Of a stretch of 64,000 bases of DNA, positions 42,127 to 51,596 are shown piece by piece. A model generated the notes under the pieces. The model had not been told where the DNA came from. It worked only from the letters and a program-made list of their open reading frames with translations, and made no database searches. This DNA is from Piscinibacter defluvii (GTDB taxonomy: Bacteria; Pseudomonadota; Gammaproteobacteria; Burkholderiales; Burkholderiaceae_C). The stretch covers positions 52,799 to 116,798 of the forward strand of contig NZ_RCHJ01000022.1 of NCBI RefSeq assembly GCF_004011805.1, in the 5' to 3' direction. How positions within the stretch are numbered: position 1 is the stretch's first letter; every line of letters begins with the position of its first letter. The translations under genes and the position numbers were made by a program.

Positions 42127-43053
42127 GTGAGCATCGTCGAACAGGCCGTCCGTCGCCTCGAGGAACTGCGCCGCAGCGGCATCGAGCCCCCAGCCGGCAC
42201 CGTGCGACCGCCGACGGCCTCCCAGCCCGCTGCGCAGCCCCCGGCGCCGGCGCCGGCGCAGGGCGAGGCCGCAGCGCCACGCGAGAAACCGCACGTCGCG
42301 TCCGAGTCGCCCACGTCCGGCAAGGCGTCGAGGACGGTCAACATCGACCTCGGATCGCTCGCGGCCGCCGGCTACCTCACGCCGGAGACCCCGCGTGCCC
42401 GCATCGCCGACGAGTTCCGCGTGGTGAAGCGGCCGCTGCTGTCCCGCATCGAGGCCAGCGCAAATCGGCCCGGCTCGAACCTCCTGATGGTGAGCAGTTC
42501 CTTGCCTGGGGAAGGCAAGACCTTCGTCTCCGTCAACCTCGCCATCAGCCTTGCGATGGAGCTCGACAAGACCGTCCTGCTCGTCGACGCCGATGTGTCG
42601 CGTCCCTCCGTCCTGAAGCGGCTCGGCCTGCCGCAGGCGCCCGGCTTGCTCGATCTGCTGACCGATCCCGCCGTCGGCGTGAGCGACGTGCTGTTGCGCA
42701 CCAACATCCCGAAGCTCAGCCTGCTGCCGGCGGGCCGACAGCATGGCCGGGCGACCGAACTGCTGGCCAGCGAGGCCATGCGCCGTCTGCTCGACGAACT
42801 GTCGAACCGCTACGCCGACCGCATACTGCTGTTCGATTCGCCGCCGCTGCTGCCGTCCACCGAATCGCGCGTGCTCGCCACCCGGATGGGGCAGGTCCTG
42901 CTCGTGGTCGAAGCCGACAAGACCTCGCAGAAGACCCTGGAGCAGGCGCTGGCCACGCTCGAGCAGTGCCCCGACGTCAGCCTGCTGCTGAACAAGATCA
43001 GCCGGTCCGAGGTGGGCTCGTACTATGGCTACTATGCCCCGGACGAGGCCTGA
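42127..43053 (+). CDS. exopolysaccharide tyrosine kinase (BY-kinase, TIGR03018 type)
   Basis: 308 residues. A short N-terminal region with SIVEQAVRRLEELRRSG (conserved recognition helix), a Pro/Ala linker, then a P-loop kinase domain: Walker A SLPGEGKTFVSV (about 124-135), Walker A' VLLVDADVSRPS (about 150), Walker B ILLFDSPPLL, and a Tyr-rich C-terminus (SYYGYY) that is the usual autophosphorylation cluster. Cytoplasmic partner of the chain-length protein. GTG start; an adjacent GTG at 42125 is out of frame. Confidence 0.92.
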   Translation: MSIVEQAVRRLEELRRSGIEPPAGTVRPPTASQPAAQPPAPAPAQGEAAAPREKPHVASESPTSGKASRTVNIDLGSLAAAGYLTPETPRARIADEFRVVKRPLLSRIEASANRPGSNLLMVSSSLPGEGKTFVSVNLAISLAMELDKTVLLVDADVSRPSVLKRLGLPQAPGLLDLLTDPAVGVSDVLLRTNIPKLSLLPAGRQHGRATELLASEAMRRLLDELSNRYADRILLFDSPPLLPSTESRVLATRMGQVLLVVEADKTSQKTLEQALATLEQCPDVSLLLNKISRSEVGSYYGYYAPDEA

Positions 43054-44572
43054 ACGCTCCGGCCGGCGGGGGGCTCGCGCCGCGGCAGCCTTGCTGCTGG
43101 CCGGCCTGCCACTCGGGGCGGCCGTGGGCCAGGTGCGCCAGGTCGAGTTCGGTGTGGGGACCGATCTGACCTGGACCAGCAACTCGTCGTTCGGGGTGGC
43201 CGATGGCGAGTCGGATGCTGCGCTGCAGGTTCAGCCCCGCGTCCGGGTGCGCAGCGAAGGCGCGCGGGTCAGGATCAACGGCTCTGCGGCCGTGTCCGCC
43301 CTGACCTACGCCAACGGGACGCAGCGCAGCCGGACGGATCCGACCGCCGACATCCAGGCCCGGCTCGAAGCCATCGAACGGCTGTTCTTCGTCGAGGTCG
43401 GCTACCGCGCCGCGCAGACCAGCGGCGACGTGTTCGGCGCGCAGCCCGACACCGCGTCGACGGCCAACACGCTGACCACCTCGCAGTGGCGAGTGAGCCC
43501 CTTCGTCGAGGGGCAGGCCGGGACGGACCTGCGCTACCGGCTGCGCAGCGACAACTCATGGACGCGCGAGATCGGCGAGACCACGGTCGTCGCCCCGGCT
43601 GCGGGGGGCTACTTCGGCCGCCACGGCGGCTCGATCGAGCAGGATCCGCGCCCGTTCGGCTGGCGGCTCGAGGCCGAGCGTTCGATCACGCGCTACGACA
43701 ACCCGCTCGAGGACGAGGTCATCATCAGCCTGGCGCGCGGCATCGTCAGCTACGCCCCCACGCCGGAGTGGAGCGTCGGACTGCGCGCCGGCCAGGAGCG
43801 CAACAACGTCGCTGCCGGCGAGCTGAAGCGCCGCACGCTCTACGGCGCTGAGACCCGCTGGCAGCCGACGCCGCGCACGACCTTCAGCGTTTCCGGTGAG
43901 CGCCGTTTCTTCGGCAACGCGTGGAGCCTGGCCTTCGACCACCGGCGGCCGCTGCTGGCCTGGAACATCGCGCTGAACCGCGGGGTCGACACGACGCCGC
44001 AATCGCTGTTCGACCTGCCTGCCACCGACAACGTCGCCGGCCTGCTGGATGCGATGTTCACGACGCGCTACCCCAATCCGGCTGAACGGGCGCAGGTCGT
44101 TGCCGACTTCATCGAACAGCAGGGCCTGCCGCGCTCGACATCGTCGCCGCGCAGCCTGTTCGCGCCGCGCTTCAGCCTGGTCACGAGCCGGCGCGCGTCG
44201 GTGTCGTTCATCGGGGTGCGCCACACGCTGACCTTCAGCGGCTACGCCATCAGGACCGAAGATGCGCTCGACAGCGGCCCGTTCGCTCTCGGCGACGTGG
44301 CGTCAAACAACGCTCAGCGCGGTGCGAGTGTCGTCCTCAGCCATCGGCTGACTCCATTGACCTCGCTGACGATGACGGCCAACTGGAGCCGGATCCGTGC
44401 CTTGAACGCCAGCGACGAGACCACCGAGCAAGGCCTGCGGATCCAGGCCTCGATGCAACTGGCGCCGCAGACGACCGGCGTCTTCGGCGCACGCTACCGA
44501 AAGCTCGATTCCAGCATCGCGTTCGAAGGGCACGAGGACGCCGTGTTCCTGGGACTGGACCATCGCTTCTGA
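43025..44572 (+). CDS. outer-membrane beta-barrel protein, PEP-CTERM/exosortase-associated (TIGR03016 type)
   Basis: 515 residues: signal peptide (to about residue 36, ending GAAVGQ), then alternating hydrophobic/polar strands to the end, closing with VFLGLDHRF, a C-terminal aromatic as in outer-membrane barrels. The family recurs in exosortase A loci and is a candidate outer-membrane component of polysaccharide export, without proven biochemistry. The start codon overlaps the kinase gene by 29 nt; a second ATG at 43034 would still overlap, so coupling is likely either way. Confidence 0.85.
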   Translation: MATMPRTRPERSGRRGARAAAALLLAGLPLGAAVGQVRQVEFGVGTDLTWTSNSSFGVADGESDAALQVQPRVRVRSEGARVRINGSAAVSALTYANGTQRSRTDPTADIQARLEAIERLFFVEVGYRAAQTSGDVFGAQPDTASTANTLTTSQWRVSPFVEGQAGTDLRYRLRSDNSWTREIGETTVVAPAAGGYFGRHGGSIEQDPRPFGWRLEAERSITRYDNPLEDEVIISLARGIVSYAPTPEWSVGLRAGQERNNVAAGELKRRTLYGAETRWQPTPRTTFSVSGERRFFGNAWSLAFDHRRPLLAWNIALNRGVDTTPQSLFDLPATDNVAGLLDAMFTTRYPNPAERAQVVADFIEQQGLPRSTSSPRSLFAPRFSLVTSRRASVSFIGVRHTLTFSGYAIRTEDALDSGPFALGDVASNNAQRGASVVLSHRLTPLTSLTMTANWSRIRALNASDETTEQGLRIQASMQLAPQTTGVFGARYRKLDSSIAFEGHEDAVFLGLDHRF

Positions 44573-44582
44573 CAGCCTGCCC

Positions 44583-45443
44583 ATGCAGAACAGTCACATG
44601 CCGCCGACCACGCTGATCAACGCCCTGACAGTGGACGTGGAGGATTACTTCCAGGTCTCCGCGCTGGCGCAGCACATCGACCGCGCCAGTTGGGACAGCC
44701 GGCCGTGCCGGGTCGAGCACAACGTGCAGAGGCTGCTGGCGCTGTTCGAGCGGCGCGATGCGCATGCCACGTTCTTCACGCTCGGCTGGGTGGCCGAGCG
44801 CTATCCGCAACTGGTGCGCGACATCGTCGCCGGCGGCCATGAACTGGCCAGCCACGGCTACGGCCATCTGCGGGCCTCGGAACAGACCCCCGAAGAGTTC
44901 CGTGAGGACCTGCTGCGCGCCAAGGGCATCCTCGAGGATGTCTCGGGCCAGCCGGTGCTCGGCTACAGGGCGCCGAGCTTCTCGATCGGCTACACGAATC
45001 CCTGGGCCTTCGACGTGCTGCTCGAGACCGGCCACCGCTACAGCTCGAGCGTCTACCCGGTCAAGCACGACCATTACGGCATGCCCGATGCGCCGCGTTT
45101 CCCGTACGCCGCGCGCCCGGGCCTGACCGAGATCCCGGTGACCACCACCCGCATGTTCGGGCGCAACCTGCCCGGCGGGGGCGGCGGCTACTTTCGTCTC
45201 GCCCCGTACGTGCTGAGCCGCTGGGCGCTGAGGCGCGTGAACCGGATCGACCGCGCGCCGGCCATCTTCTACTTCCATCCCTGGGAGATCGATCCGGAGC
45301 AGCCGCGCGTGCCCGGCACGAGCCTGAAGACGCGGTTCCGGCACTACGTGAACCTGGACAAGACCGAGGCCCGCCTCGACCGACTGCTCGGCGATTTCCG
45401 CTGGGGCCGTGTGGACGAGGTCTACGGACTGCGCGCAGCGTGA
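44583..45443 (+). CDS. polysaccharide deacetylase (TIGR03006 type)
   Basis: 286-residue NodB-homology carbohydrate esterase of the exosortase-associated group with a DUF3473-like C-terminus. Metal and catalytic residues: Asp pair in LTVDVEDYFQ (base and metal), HGYGH (SHGYGH, metal His), RAPSFSI and the late HPWEIDPEQPR. No signal peptide, so it acts in the cytoplasm on lipid-linked or nucleotide sugar substrates, or is exported otherwise. Stop overlaps the next gene by GTGA. Confidence 0.92.
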   Translation: MQNSHMPPTTLINALTVDVEDYFQVSALAQHIDRASWDSRPCRVEHNVQRLLALFERRDAHATFFTLGWVAERYPQLVRDIVAGGHELASHGYGHLRASEQTPEEFREDLLRAKGILEDVSGQPVLGYRAPSFSIGYTNPWAFDVLLETGHRYSSSVYPVKHDHYGMPDAPRFPYAARPGLTEIPVTTTRMFGRNLPGGGGGYFRLAPYVLSRWALRRVNRIDRAPAIFYFHPWEIDPEQPRVPGTSLKTRFRHYVNLDKTEARLDRLLGDFRWGRVDEVYGLRAA

Positions 45444-46510
45444 ACCGGGTGGACGACCAACTTCTCGCGCCGCCCGTTGCCGCCGTGGCGGTGCGCGGCT
45501 TCGCGCCGGCCGATCGCGACCGCTGGGACGCGTTCGTGCAGGCCTGCCCCGAGGCGACCTTCTTTCACCGCATCGGCTGGCACGAGATCTTCGAGGGTGT
45601 CTTCCGGCACCGCTGCCACTACCTGCTGGCCGAGCGCGACGGCACCATCGTCGGCGTGCTGCCGCTGGTGGAACTGCGCAGCCTGCTGTTCGGGCACTCA
45701 TTGCAGTCGCTCCCGTTTGCGGTCTATGGCGGGGTGGCGGCGCTGGACGATGCAGCGCGCCACGCGCTGACGGCCGCGGCCGAGTCGCTCGGCCAGCGGC
45801 TCGGCGTGTCCCACCTCGAAATGCGCAATCGCAGCACGGTGGAGGCCGGCTGGCCGCGCAGCGATCTGCATGTCACCTTCCGCAAGGCCATCGCGCCAGA
45901 GGTGGAAGCCAACCTGCTCGCCATCCCGCGCAAGCAGCGCGCGGTCGTGCGCAAGGCCATCCAGCGTGGCCTGCGCAGCGAGATCGATGCCGGCGTGGAC
46001 CGCTTCTTCGCGCTCTACGCCGACAACATGCACCGCCACGGGACCCCGCCGCAGCCGAAGCGCTACTTCGAAGCGCTGCGCCGCGTGTTCGGCGACGACT
46101 GCGAGGTGCTGCTTGCGCTCAGCCCCGAGGGCGAGCCGGTGGCTGGCGTGATGAGCTTCTACTTCCGCGACGAGGTGCTGCCGTACTACGCCGGTGACCT
46201 GACGTCCGCCCGCGACCTGGGCGCGAACGACTTCAAGTACTGGGAACTGATGCGGCGTGCCTGCGAGCGCGGCCTGAAGGTGTTCGACTACGGCCGCTCC
46301 AAGCGCGACACCGGCTCGTTCGACTTCAAGAAGAACTGGGGCTTCGAGCCCGAGCCGCTGCACTACGAGTACCGCCTCTACACGCGCGACTCCGTGCCGC
46401 AGAACAACCCGGCCAACCCGAAGTACCAGCGCGCCATCGACATCTGGCGCAGGCTGCCGCGCGGCGTGGTCAACACCCTCGGGCCGATGCTTGCCCGTCA
46501 CCTGGGCTGA
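45440..46510 (+). CDS. FemAB/GNAT-family acyl or aminoacyl transferase (TIGR03019 type)
   Basis: 356 residues. N-terminal FemAB-like half with WDAFVQACPEATFFHRIGWHEIFEGVF, and a C-terminal acetyltransferase-like fold with YYAGDLTSARDLGANDFKYW, FDYGRSKRDTGSFDFKKNWGFEPEPL. FemAB proteins add amino-acyl groups; in exosortase A loci the partner substrate is unknown, probably the polysaccharide subunit. GTG start overlapping the deacetylase stop. Confidence 0.9.
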   Translation: MNRVDDQLLAPPVAAVAVRGFAPADRDRWDAFVQACPEATFFHRIGWHEIFEGVFRHRCHYLLAERDGTIVGVLPLVELRSLLFGHSLQSLPFAVYGGVAALDDAARHALTAAAESLGQRLGVSHLEMRNRSTVEAGWPRSDLHVTFRKAIAPEVEANLLAIPRKQRAVVRKAIQRGLRSEIDAGVDRFFALYADNMHRHGTPPQPKRYFEALRRVFGDDCEVLLALSPEGEPVAGVMSFYFRDEVLPYYAGDLTSARDLGANDFKYWELMRRACERGLKVFDYGRSKRDTGSFDFKKNWGFEPEPLHYEYRLYTRDSVPQNNPANPKYQRAIDIWRRLPRGVVNTLGPMLARHLG

Positions 46511-46514
46511 CACC

Positions 46515-47693
46515 GTGCCCGCCAGCGATCCGCGTCCGCTCGTCGCCCATGTCGTGCACCGCTTCGACATGGGCGGGCTCGAGAACGGCGTCGTCAACCT
46601 GATCAACCGGCTGCCGGCCGATCGCTTCCGGCACGTGGTGATCGCGATGACGGAGGTCGGCGAGTTCCGCCGCCGCGTGCAGCGCGACGACGTGGGCTTC
46701 CACGCGCTGCACAAGCCGCCGGGGCAGGGCCTGCGCATCGCGCCGCAGATGGTGCGGCTGCTGCGCGAGTTGCAGCCGGCCATCGTGCACACGCGCAACC
46801 TCGGCGCGCTCGAGATGAGCCTGCCCGCGGCCTGGGCCGGCGTGCCGATTCGCGTGCACGGCGAACACGGCTGGGACAGCCACGATCCCGACGGCCGCAG
46901 CCGCAAGTGCCAGTGGATCCGGCGTGCCTACCGGCCGCTGGTGCACCGCTACATCGCCCTCTCGCGCCAGCTCGAACGCTATCTGGTCGAGAAGGTCGGT
47001 GTGCCGGCCGATCGCATCTCGCAGCTCTACAACGGAGTCGACACGCGCCGCTTCCAGCACGCCACCGGCGGCCGCGCGGCCATCGCCGGTTCGCCGTTCG
47101 AAGGCGAGGACCTGTGGCTGGTCGGCACGGTCGGCCGGCTGCAGGCGATCAAGCACCAGACCTTGCTCGCCCGTGCCTTCGTGCGGGCGCTGCAGCTGCA
47201 GCCGGCGGCACGCGACAGCCTGCGCCTCGTGATCGCCGGCGACGGCCCGCTGCGCGAAGCGGTGCAGCAGGTGCTGCGCGAGGCTGGAGCGGCGTCGCTG
47301 GCCTGGCTGGCCGGCGCACGCGAGGACGTGCCCGAGGTGCTGCGCGGGCTCGATGCCTTCGTGCTGCCCTCGCTCGCCGAGGGCATCTCCAACACCATCC
47401 TGGAAGCGATGGCCAGTGGCCTGCCGGTGGTGGCCACGGCGGTCGGCGGCAACCCCGAGCTGCTGGAGGAGGGCACCACCGGCCGCCTCGTGCCCTCGGA
47501 CGACGTCGAGGCGATGGCCCAGGCGCTGCTCGCCGACTGGCAGGACCGCGAGGGCGCACGCGCCCGCGGCGCCCGGGCCCGCGCGGTGGCGCAGCAGCGT
47601 TTCAGCCTGGACGGCATGGTCGCGGCCTACGGCGACCTCTACGAGCGGCTGCTGACGCAGGCCGCTTCACGCGGCGCGCTGCAGCGCGCCTGA
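46515..47693 (+). CDS. GT4 glycosyltransferase (sugar transferase, TIGR03088 'stp2' type)
   Basis: 392 residues, GT-B fold: N-terminal VAHVVHRFDMGGLENGVVNLI is diagnostic of the exosortase-associated group, and the C-terminal donor site has GRLQAIKHQ, VIAGDGPLR and the E-x7-E region in EGISNTILEAMASGLPVVAT. GTG at 46515, 4 nt after the FemAB stop, is preferred to an upstream TTG lying inside the FemAB gene. Acceptor and donor sugars are not deducible. Confidence 0.9.
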   Translation: MPASDPRPLVAHVVHRFDMGGLENGVVNLINRLPADRFRHVVIAMTEVGEFRRRVQRDDVGFHALHKPPGQGLRIAPQMVRLLRELQPAIVHTRNLGALEMSLPAAWAGVPIRVHGEHGWDSHDPDGRSRKCQWIRRAYRPLVHRYIALSRQLERYLVEKVGVPADRISQLYNGVDTRRFQHATGGRAAIAGSPFEGEDLWLVGTVGRLQAIKHQTLLARAFVRALQLQPAARDSLRLVIAGDGPLREAVQQVLREAGAASLAWLAGAREDVPEVLRGLDAFVLPSLAEGISNTILEAMASGLPVVATAVGGNPELLEEGTTGRLVPSDDVEAMAQALLADWQDREGARARGARARAVAQQRFSLDGMVAAYGDLYERLLTQAASRGALQRA

Positions 47694-47708
47694 CGGAGAA
47701 CCTTTCAC

Positions 47709-49652
47709 ATGTGCGGCATCGTCGGCATCTGGGATTCGCGCGGCACGCGGGCCATCGACAGGCAGGCGCTGCTGCGCATGAACGAATCGCAGCACCACCG
47801 CGGCCCCGACGAGACCGGCGTGCACCTCGCCCCAGGCGTCGGCCTCGGCCACAAGCGCCTGTCGATCATCGACCTGGCCACCGGCCAGCAGCCGCTGTTC
47901 AACGAGGATCGCTCGGTGGTCGTCGTCTACAACGGCGAGATCTACAACTACGGCGAGCTGATCCCGGAGCTGCAGGCGCTCGGGCACGTGTTCCACACCC
48001 GCAGCGACACCGAGGTCATCGTGCATGCCTGGGAGGCCTGGGGCGAGGCCTGCGTCGAGCGCTTCCGCGGCATGTTCGCCTTCGCGCTGTGGGACGAGAA
48101 CCGGCAGACGCTCTTCATGGCGCGCGACCGGCTCGGCGTGAAGCCGCTGTTCTATGCGCAGCTGCCGGATGGCCTCTGGCTGTTCGGCTCCGAGTTGAAG
48201 TCGCTGATGACCCATCCGGGCCTGAAGCGCGAGATCGATCCGCGCTCGGTGGAGGACTACTTCGCGGTCGGCTACGTGCCCGAGCCGCGTACCATCTTCA
48301 CCTCGGCGATGAAGCTGGCGCCGGGCCACACGCTCACCCTGCGCCGCGGCCAGAGCGCGCCGGCGCCGCGCCGCTACTGGGACGTGCGCTTCACCGGCAC
48401 GAACCGCATCAGCGCCGAGGAGGCGCAGCGGGAGTTGCTCGAGCGTCTGAAGGAGAGCGTGCGCCTGCGCATGATCTCCGAGGTGCCGCTCGGCGCCTTC
48501 CTCTCCGGCGGTGTCGATTCGAGCGCCGTGGTGGCGCTGATGGCCGAGCAGTCCAAGGGCCCGGTCAAGTCCTGCTCGATCGGCTTCGACGACCCGGCCT
48601 TCAACGAGACCGAGTTCGCCCAGCAGGTGGCCGACCGCTACCGCACCGAACACTTCGTCGACCGCGTCGAGACCGATGACTTCGACCTGATCGACACGCT
48701 GGCCTCGCTCTACGACGAGCCCTACGCCGACAGCTCCGCGATCCCGACCTACCGCGTCTGCCAGCTCGCCCGCAAGCACGTCACCGTGGCGCTGTCGGGC
48801 GACGGTGGCGACGAAACCTTCGGCGGCTACCGCCGCTACCGCATGCACCTCGCGGAAGAGCGCATGCGCTCGGCGCTGCCGCTGGGCTTGCGCCAGCCGC
48901 TGTTCGGCCTGCTCGGGCGTGTCTACCCGAAGGCCGACTGGGCGCCGCGCTTCGTGCGCGCCAAGTCCACCTTCCAGGCGCTTGCGCGCGATTCGGTCGA
49001 GGCCTACTTCAACACCGTGTCGATCGTGCGCGACGACATGCGCGGCCTGCTGTTCACGCCCGAGTTCCGGCGCAAGCTGGGGGGCTACCGGGCGATCGAC
49101 GTGTTCCACGAGCACGCCCAGCGCGCTGGCACGGATGACCCGCTTTCGCTCATCCAGTACATCGACCTGCAGACCTACCTGGTAGGCGACATCAACACCA
49201 AGGTCGACCGCGCGAGCATGGCCCACGCGCTGGAGACCCGCGAGCCGCTGATGGACCACCCGCTCGTGGAGTGGATGGCCACCCTGCCGTCGGACCTGAA
49301 GCTGCGCGGCGGCGAAGGCAAGTGGCTGCTCAAGAAGACCATGGAACCGCACCTGCCGAACGACGTGCTGTACCGGCCGAAGATGGGCTTCGCCGTGCCG
49401 CTGTCGCGCTGGTTCCGCGGGCCGCTGCGCCAGCGCGTGCGCAACGCCTTGCTCGACGGCGAGTTGAATCGCACCGGCTTCTTCAACCGCGCCTACCTCG
49501 AGCACATGGTCGATGCGCACGAGTCGGGCCGGCGCGACTACTCCTGGCCGATGTGGACCCTGCTGATGTTCGAGGCCTTCCTGCGGGTCGGCGGCCACGC
49601 GCCCGCGATGGCCTCGGCCGCCGCCGCGCCGGCCGAGACCGTGGCCGCCTGA
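47709..49652 (+). CDS. asparagine synthase-type amidotransferase, exosortase A-associated (TIGR03108 type)
   Basis: 647 residues. Class II glutaminase domain with Cys2 nucleophile (MCGIVGIWDSRG), HHRGPDETG, VVVYNGEIYNY; synthetase domain with the PPi loop LSGGVDSSAVVAL and SGDGGDETFGGYRRY. Free asparagine synthesis is possible, but placement in the polysaccharide operon argues for amidation of a uronic acid or similar carboxyl group. One of three paralogs in the locus and the one most like the exosortase-specific family. Confidence 0.92.
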   Translation: MCGIVGIWDSRGTRAIDRQALLRMNESQHHRGPDETGVHLAPGVGLGHKRLSIIDLATGQQPLFNEDRSVVVVYNGEIYNYGELIPELQALGHVFHTRSDTEVIVHAWEAWGEACVERFRGMFAFALWDENRQTLFMARDRLGVKPLFYAQLPDGLWLFGSELKSLMTHPGLKREIDPRSVEDYFAVGYVPEPRTIFTSAMKLAPGHTLTLRRGQSAPAPRRYWDVRFTGTNRISAEEAQRELLERLKESVRLRMISEVPLGAFLSGGVDSSAVVALMAEQSKGPVKSCSIGFDDPAFNETEFAQQVADRYRTEHFVDRVETDDFDLIDTLASLYDEPYADSSAIPTYRVCQLARKHVTVALSGDGGDETFGGYRRYRMHLAEERMRSALPLGLRQPLFGLLGRVYPKADWAPRFVRAKSTFQALARDSVEAYFNTVSIVRDDMRGLLFTPEFRRKLGGYRAIDVFHEHAQRAGTDDPLSLIQYIDLQTYLVGDINTKVDRASMAHALETREPLMDHPLVEWMATLPSDLKLRGGEGKWLLKKTMEPHLPNDVLYRPKMGFAVPLSRWFRGPLRQRVRNALLDGELNRTGFFNRAYLEHMVDAHESGRRDYSWPMWTLLMFEAFLRVGGHAPAMASAAAAPAETVAA

Positions 49653-49670
49653 GCCGGGAGCGAACAGCGC

Positions 49671-51596
49671 ATGTGCGGCATCCACGGCTTCTACCACCTT
49701 GACGGCCAACGGCCCGATCCGGCCTGGCTCGGCCGCATGGGCGACGTCACCGTGCACCGCGGGCCCGACGACGCTGGCGCGCATGTCGACGGCCCGTGCG
49801 CGATCGGCATGCGGCGCCTGTCGATCATCGACCTCTCCGGCGGCCACCAGCCGATCGCCAACCGTGACCGTTCGCTCGTGGTCGTCTGCAACGGCGAGAT
49901 CTACAACTTCCGCGAACTGCGGCGCGAGCTGCAGGGTTTCGGCCACGAGTTCAGCACGCATTCCGACAGCGAGGTCGTGCTGCACGGCTACGCGCAGTGG
50001 GGCGAGCGCTTCGTCGAGCGGCTGAACGGCATGTTCGGCTTCGCGATCTGGGACCAGCGCCGCCAGACCCTGCTGGTCGGGCGCGACCGGCTCGGCATCA
50101 AGCCGATCTACTGGCTCGACGACGGCAAGCGCGTCGCCTTCGCCTCCGAGGCCAAGGCGCTGCTGGCGCTGCCCGGCGTCGCACGCGAGGTGGACGAGAC
50201 GGCGCTGGCCGCCTACCTCGAGCTCGGCTACGTGCCCGCGCCGCTGGCGATCTTCAAGGGCATGCGCAAGCTGCCGATCGCCTCGATGCTGAAGGTCACG
50301 CCGCAGGGCAGCTCGATCCTCACGTACTGGCAGCCGCCGACCACGGTGGACACGACGGTCAGCGCGGCCGACTGGGTGCAGCGCGTGCGCGCCAAGCTCG
50401 AGGAGTCGGTGCGCATGCAGATGGTCAGCGACGTGCCGATCGGTGCGTTCCTGTCCGGCGGCATCGACTCCAGCGCCGTGCTGGCCTTCATGAGCCGCCA
50501 CAGCGACACGCCGGTCAAGACCTACTCGATCGGCTTCGACGGGGGCGCCGCCGAGCGCTTCTACAACGAGCTCGACAACGCGCGCCAGGTCTCGCAGCTG
50601 TTCAAGACCGACCACCACGAGATCCTCGTCAAGCCCGACGTCGTGCGCCTGCTGCCCAGGCTGCTGTGGCACATGGACGAGCCGATCGCCGACAGCGCCT
50701 TCGTCACCACCTACCTCGTCTCGGAGTTCGCGCGCAAGGACGTGAAGGTGATCCTCTCCGGCGTCGGCGGCGACGAGCTGTTCGGCGGCTACCGCCGCTA
50801 CCTCGGCGAGCACTACATGCGCTACGTGAACTGGCTGCCGCAGGGCGCCAAGCGCGGTGCGGCCAGGCTCGCCGGCCTGCTGCCGAGCGACCGCCACTCG
50901 AAGTGGATGAACTACTCGCGCCTGGCGAAGAACTTCCTCGGCGCGGCGGCCTCGCCCTTCACCGAGCGCTACCGCGCCTACGTCGGCGTGTTCGGTGCCG
51001 AGGAGGCCGGTGCGCTGATGAAACACGCGCCGGCGCAGCACTTCGATGCGATCGCCGAGAGCTTCGAGCGCCTCGGCGGCGAGGATCCGCTCGCGCGCAT
51101 GTTCGCCGTCGACGCCTCGACCCAGATGCCCGACGACCTGCTGATGCTGACCGACAAGATGACCATGGCCGCTTCGCTCGAGTGCCGCGTGCCGCTGCTG
51201 GACCACGAGCTGGTGGAGCTCGCTGCGGGCATCCCGGCCCACCTCAAGGTCGCCGGCGGCGAGCTGAAGTCGCTGATGAAGAAGTCGCTCGCCGACGTGC
51301 TGCCCGCCGAGGTGCTGTACCGGCCCAAGCGCGGCTTCGGCGCGCCGATGGGCGCGTGGCTCAAGGGCGCGCTCTCGGAGATGCTCGGCAGCGCGCTCTC
51401 GCGCGAGAGCCTCGAGTCGCGTGGCCTGCTGAACGCCGCGCCGGTGGCGCAGCTGATCGAGGACCACCGCGCCAACCGCGTGGACGGCACCGACAAGCTG
51501 CTCGCGCTCCTGAACCTGGAGATCTGGTGCCGCGTCTACCTCGACGGCCGCAGCTCGGCCGACGTGGCCGACCAGCTCGAGGAGGCGGTGGCGTGA
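49671..51596 (+). CDS. second asparagine synthase-type amidotransferase
   Basis: 641 residues with intact motifs: MCGIHGFYHL (Cys2), VHRGPDDAG, VVCNGEIYNFREL, then LSGGIDSSAVLAFM and SGVGGDELFGGYRRY. Starts 18 nt after its paralog and its stop overlaps the next glycosyltransferase gene (GTGA). The two differ in the linker and C-terminal region, so they may amidate different positions. Confidence 0.92.
   Translation: MCGIHGFYHLDGQRPDPAWLGRMGDVTVHRGPDDAGAHVDGPCAIGMRRLSIIDLSGGHQPIANRDRSLVVVCNGEIYNFRELRRELQGFGHEFSTHSDSEVVLHGYAQWGERFVERLNGMFGFAIWDQRRQTLLVGRDRLGIKPIYWLDDGKRVAFASEAKALLALPGVAREVDETALAAYLELGYVPAPLAIFKGMRKLPIASMLKVTPQGSSILTYWQPPTTVDTTVSAADWVQRVRAKLEESVRMQMVSDVPIGAFLSGGIDSSAVLAFMSRHSDTPVKTYSIGFDGGAAERFYNELDNARQVSQLFKTDHHEILVKPDVVRLLPRLLWHMDEPIADSAFVTTYLVSEFARKDVKVILSGVGGDELFGGYRRYLGEHYMRYVNWLPQGAKRGAARLAGLLPSDRHSKWMNYSRLAKNFLGAAASPFTERYRAYVGVFGAEEAGALMKHAPAQHFDAIAESFERLGGEDPLARMFAVDASTQMPDDLLMLTDKMTMAASLECRVPLLDHELVELAAGIPAHLKVAGGELKSLMKKSLADVLPAEVLYRPKRGFGAPMGAWLKGALSEMLGSALSRESLESRGLLNAAPVAQLIEDHRANRVDGTDKLLALLNLEIWCRVYLDGRSSADVADQLEEAVA

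Noticed and set aside
47667..51467. A 1,266-codon open frame on the minus strand opposite the two amidotransferase genes
   Set aside because: It is rich in Arg, Gly, His and Ala without domain motifs and mirrors real genes with intact catalytic motifs on the other strand; this is a GC-codon shadow.
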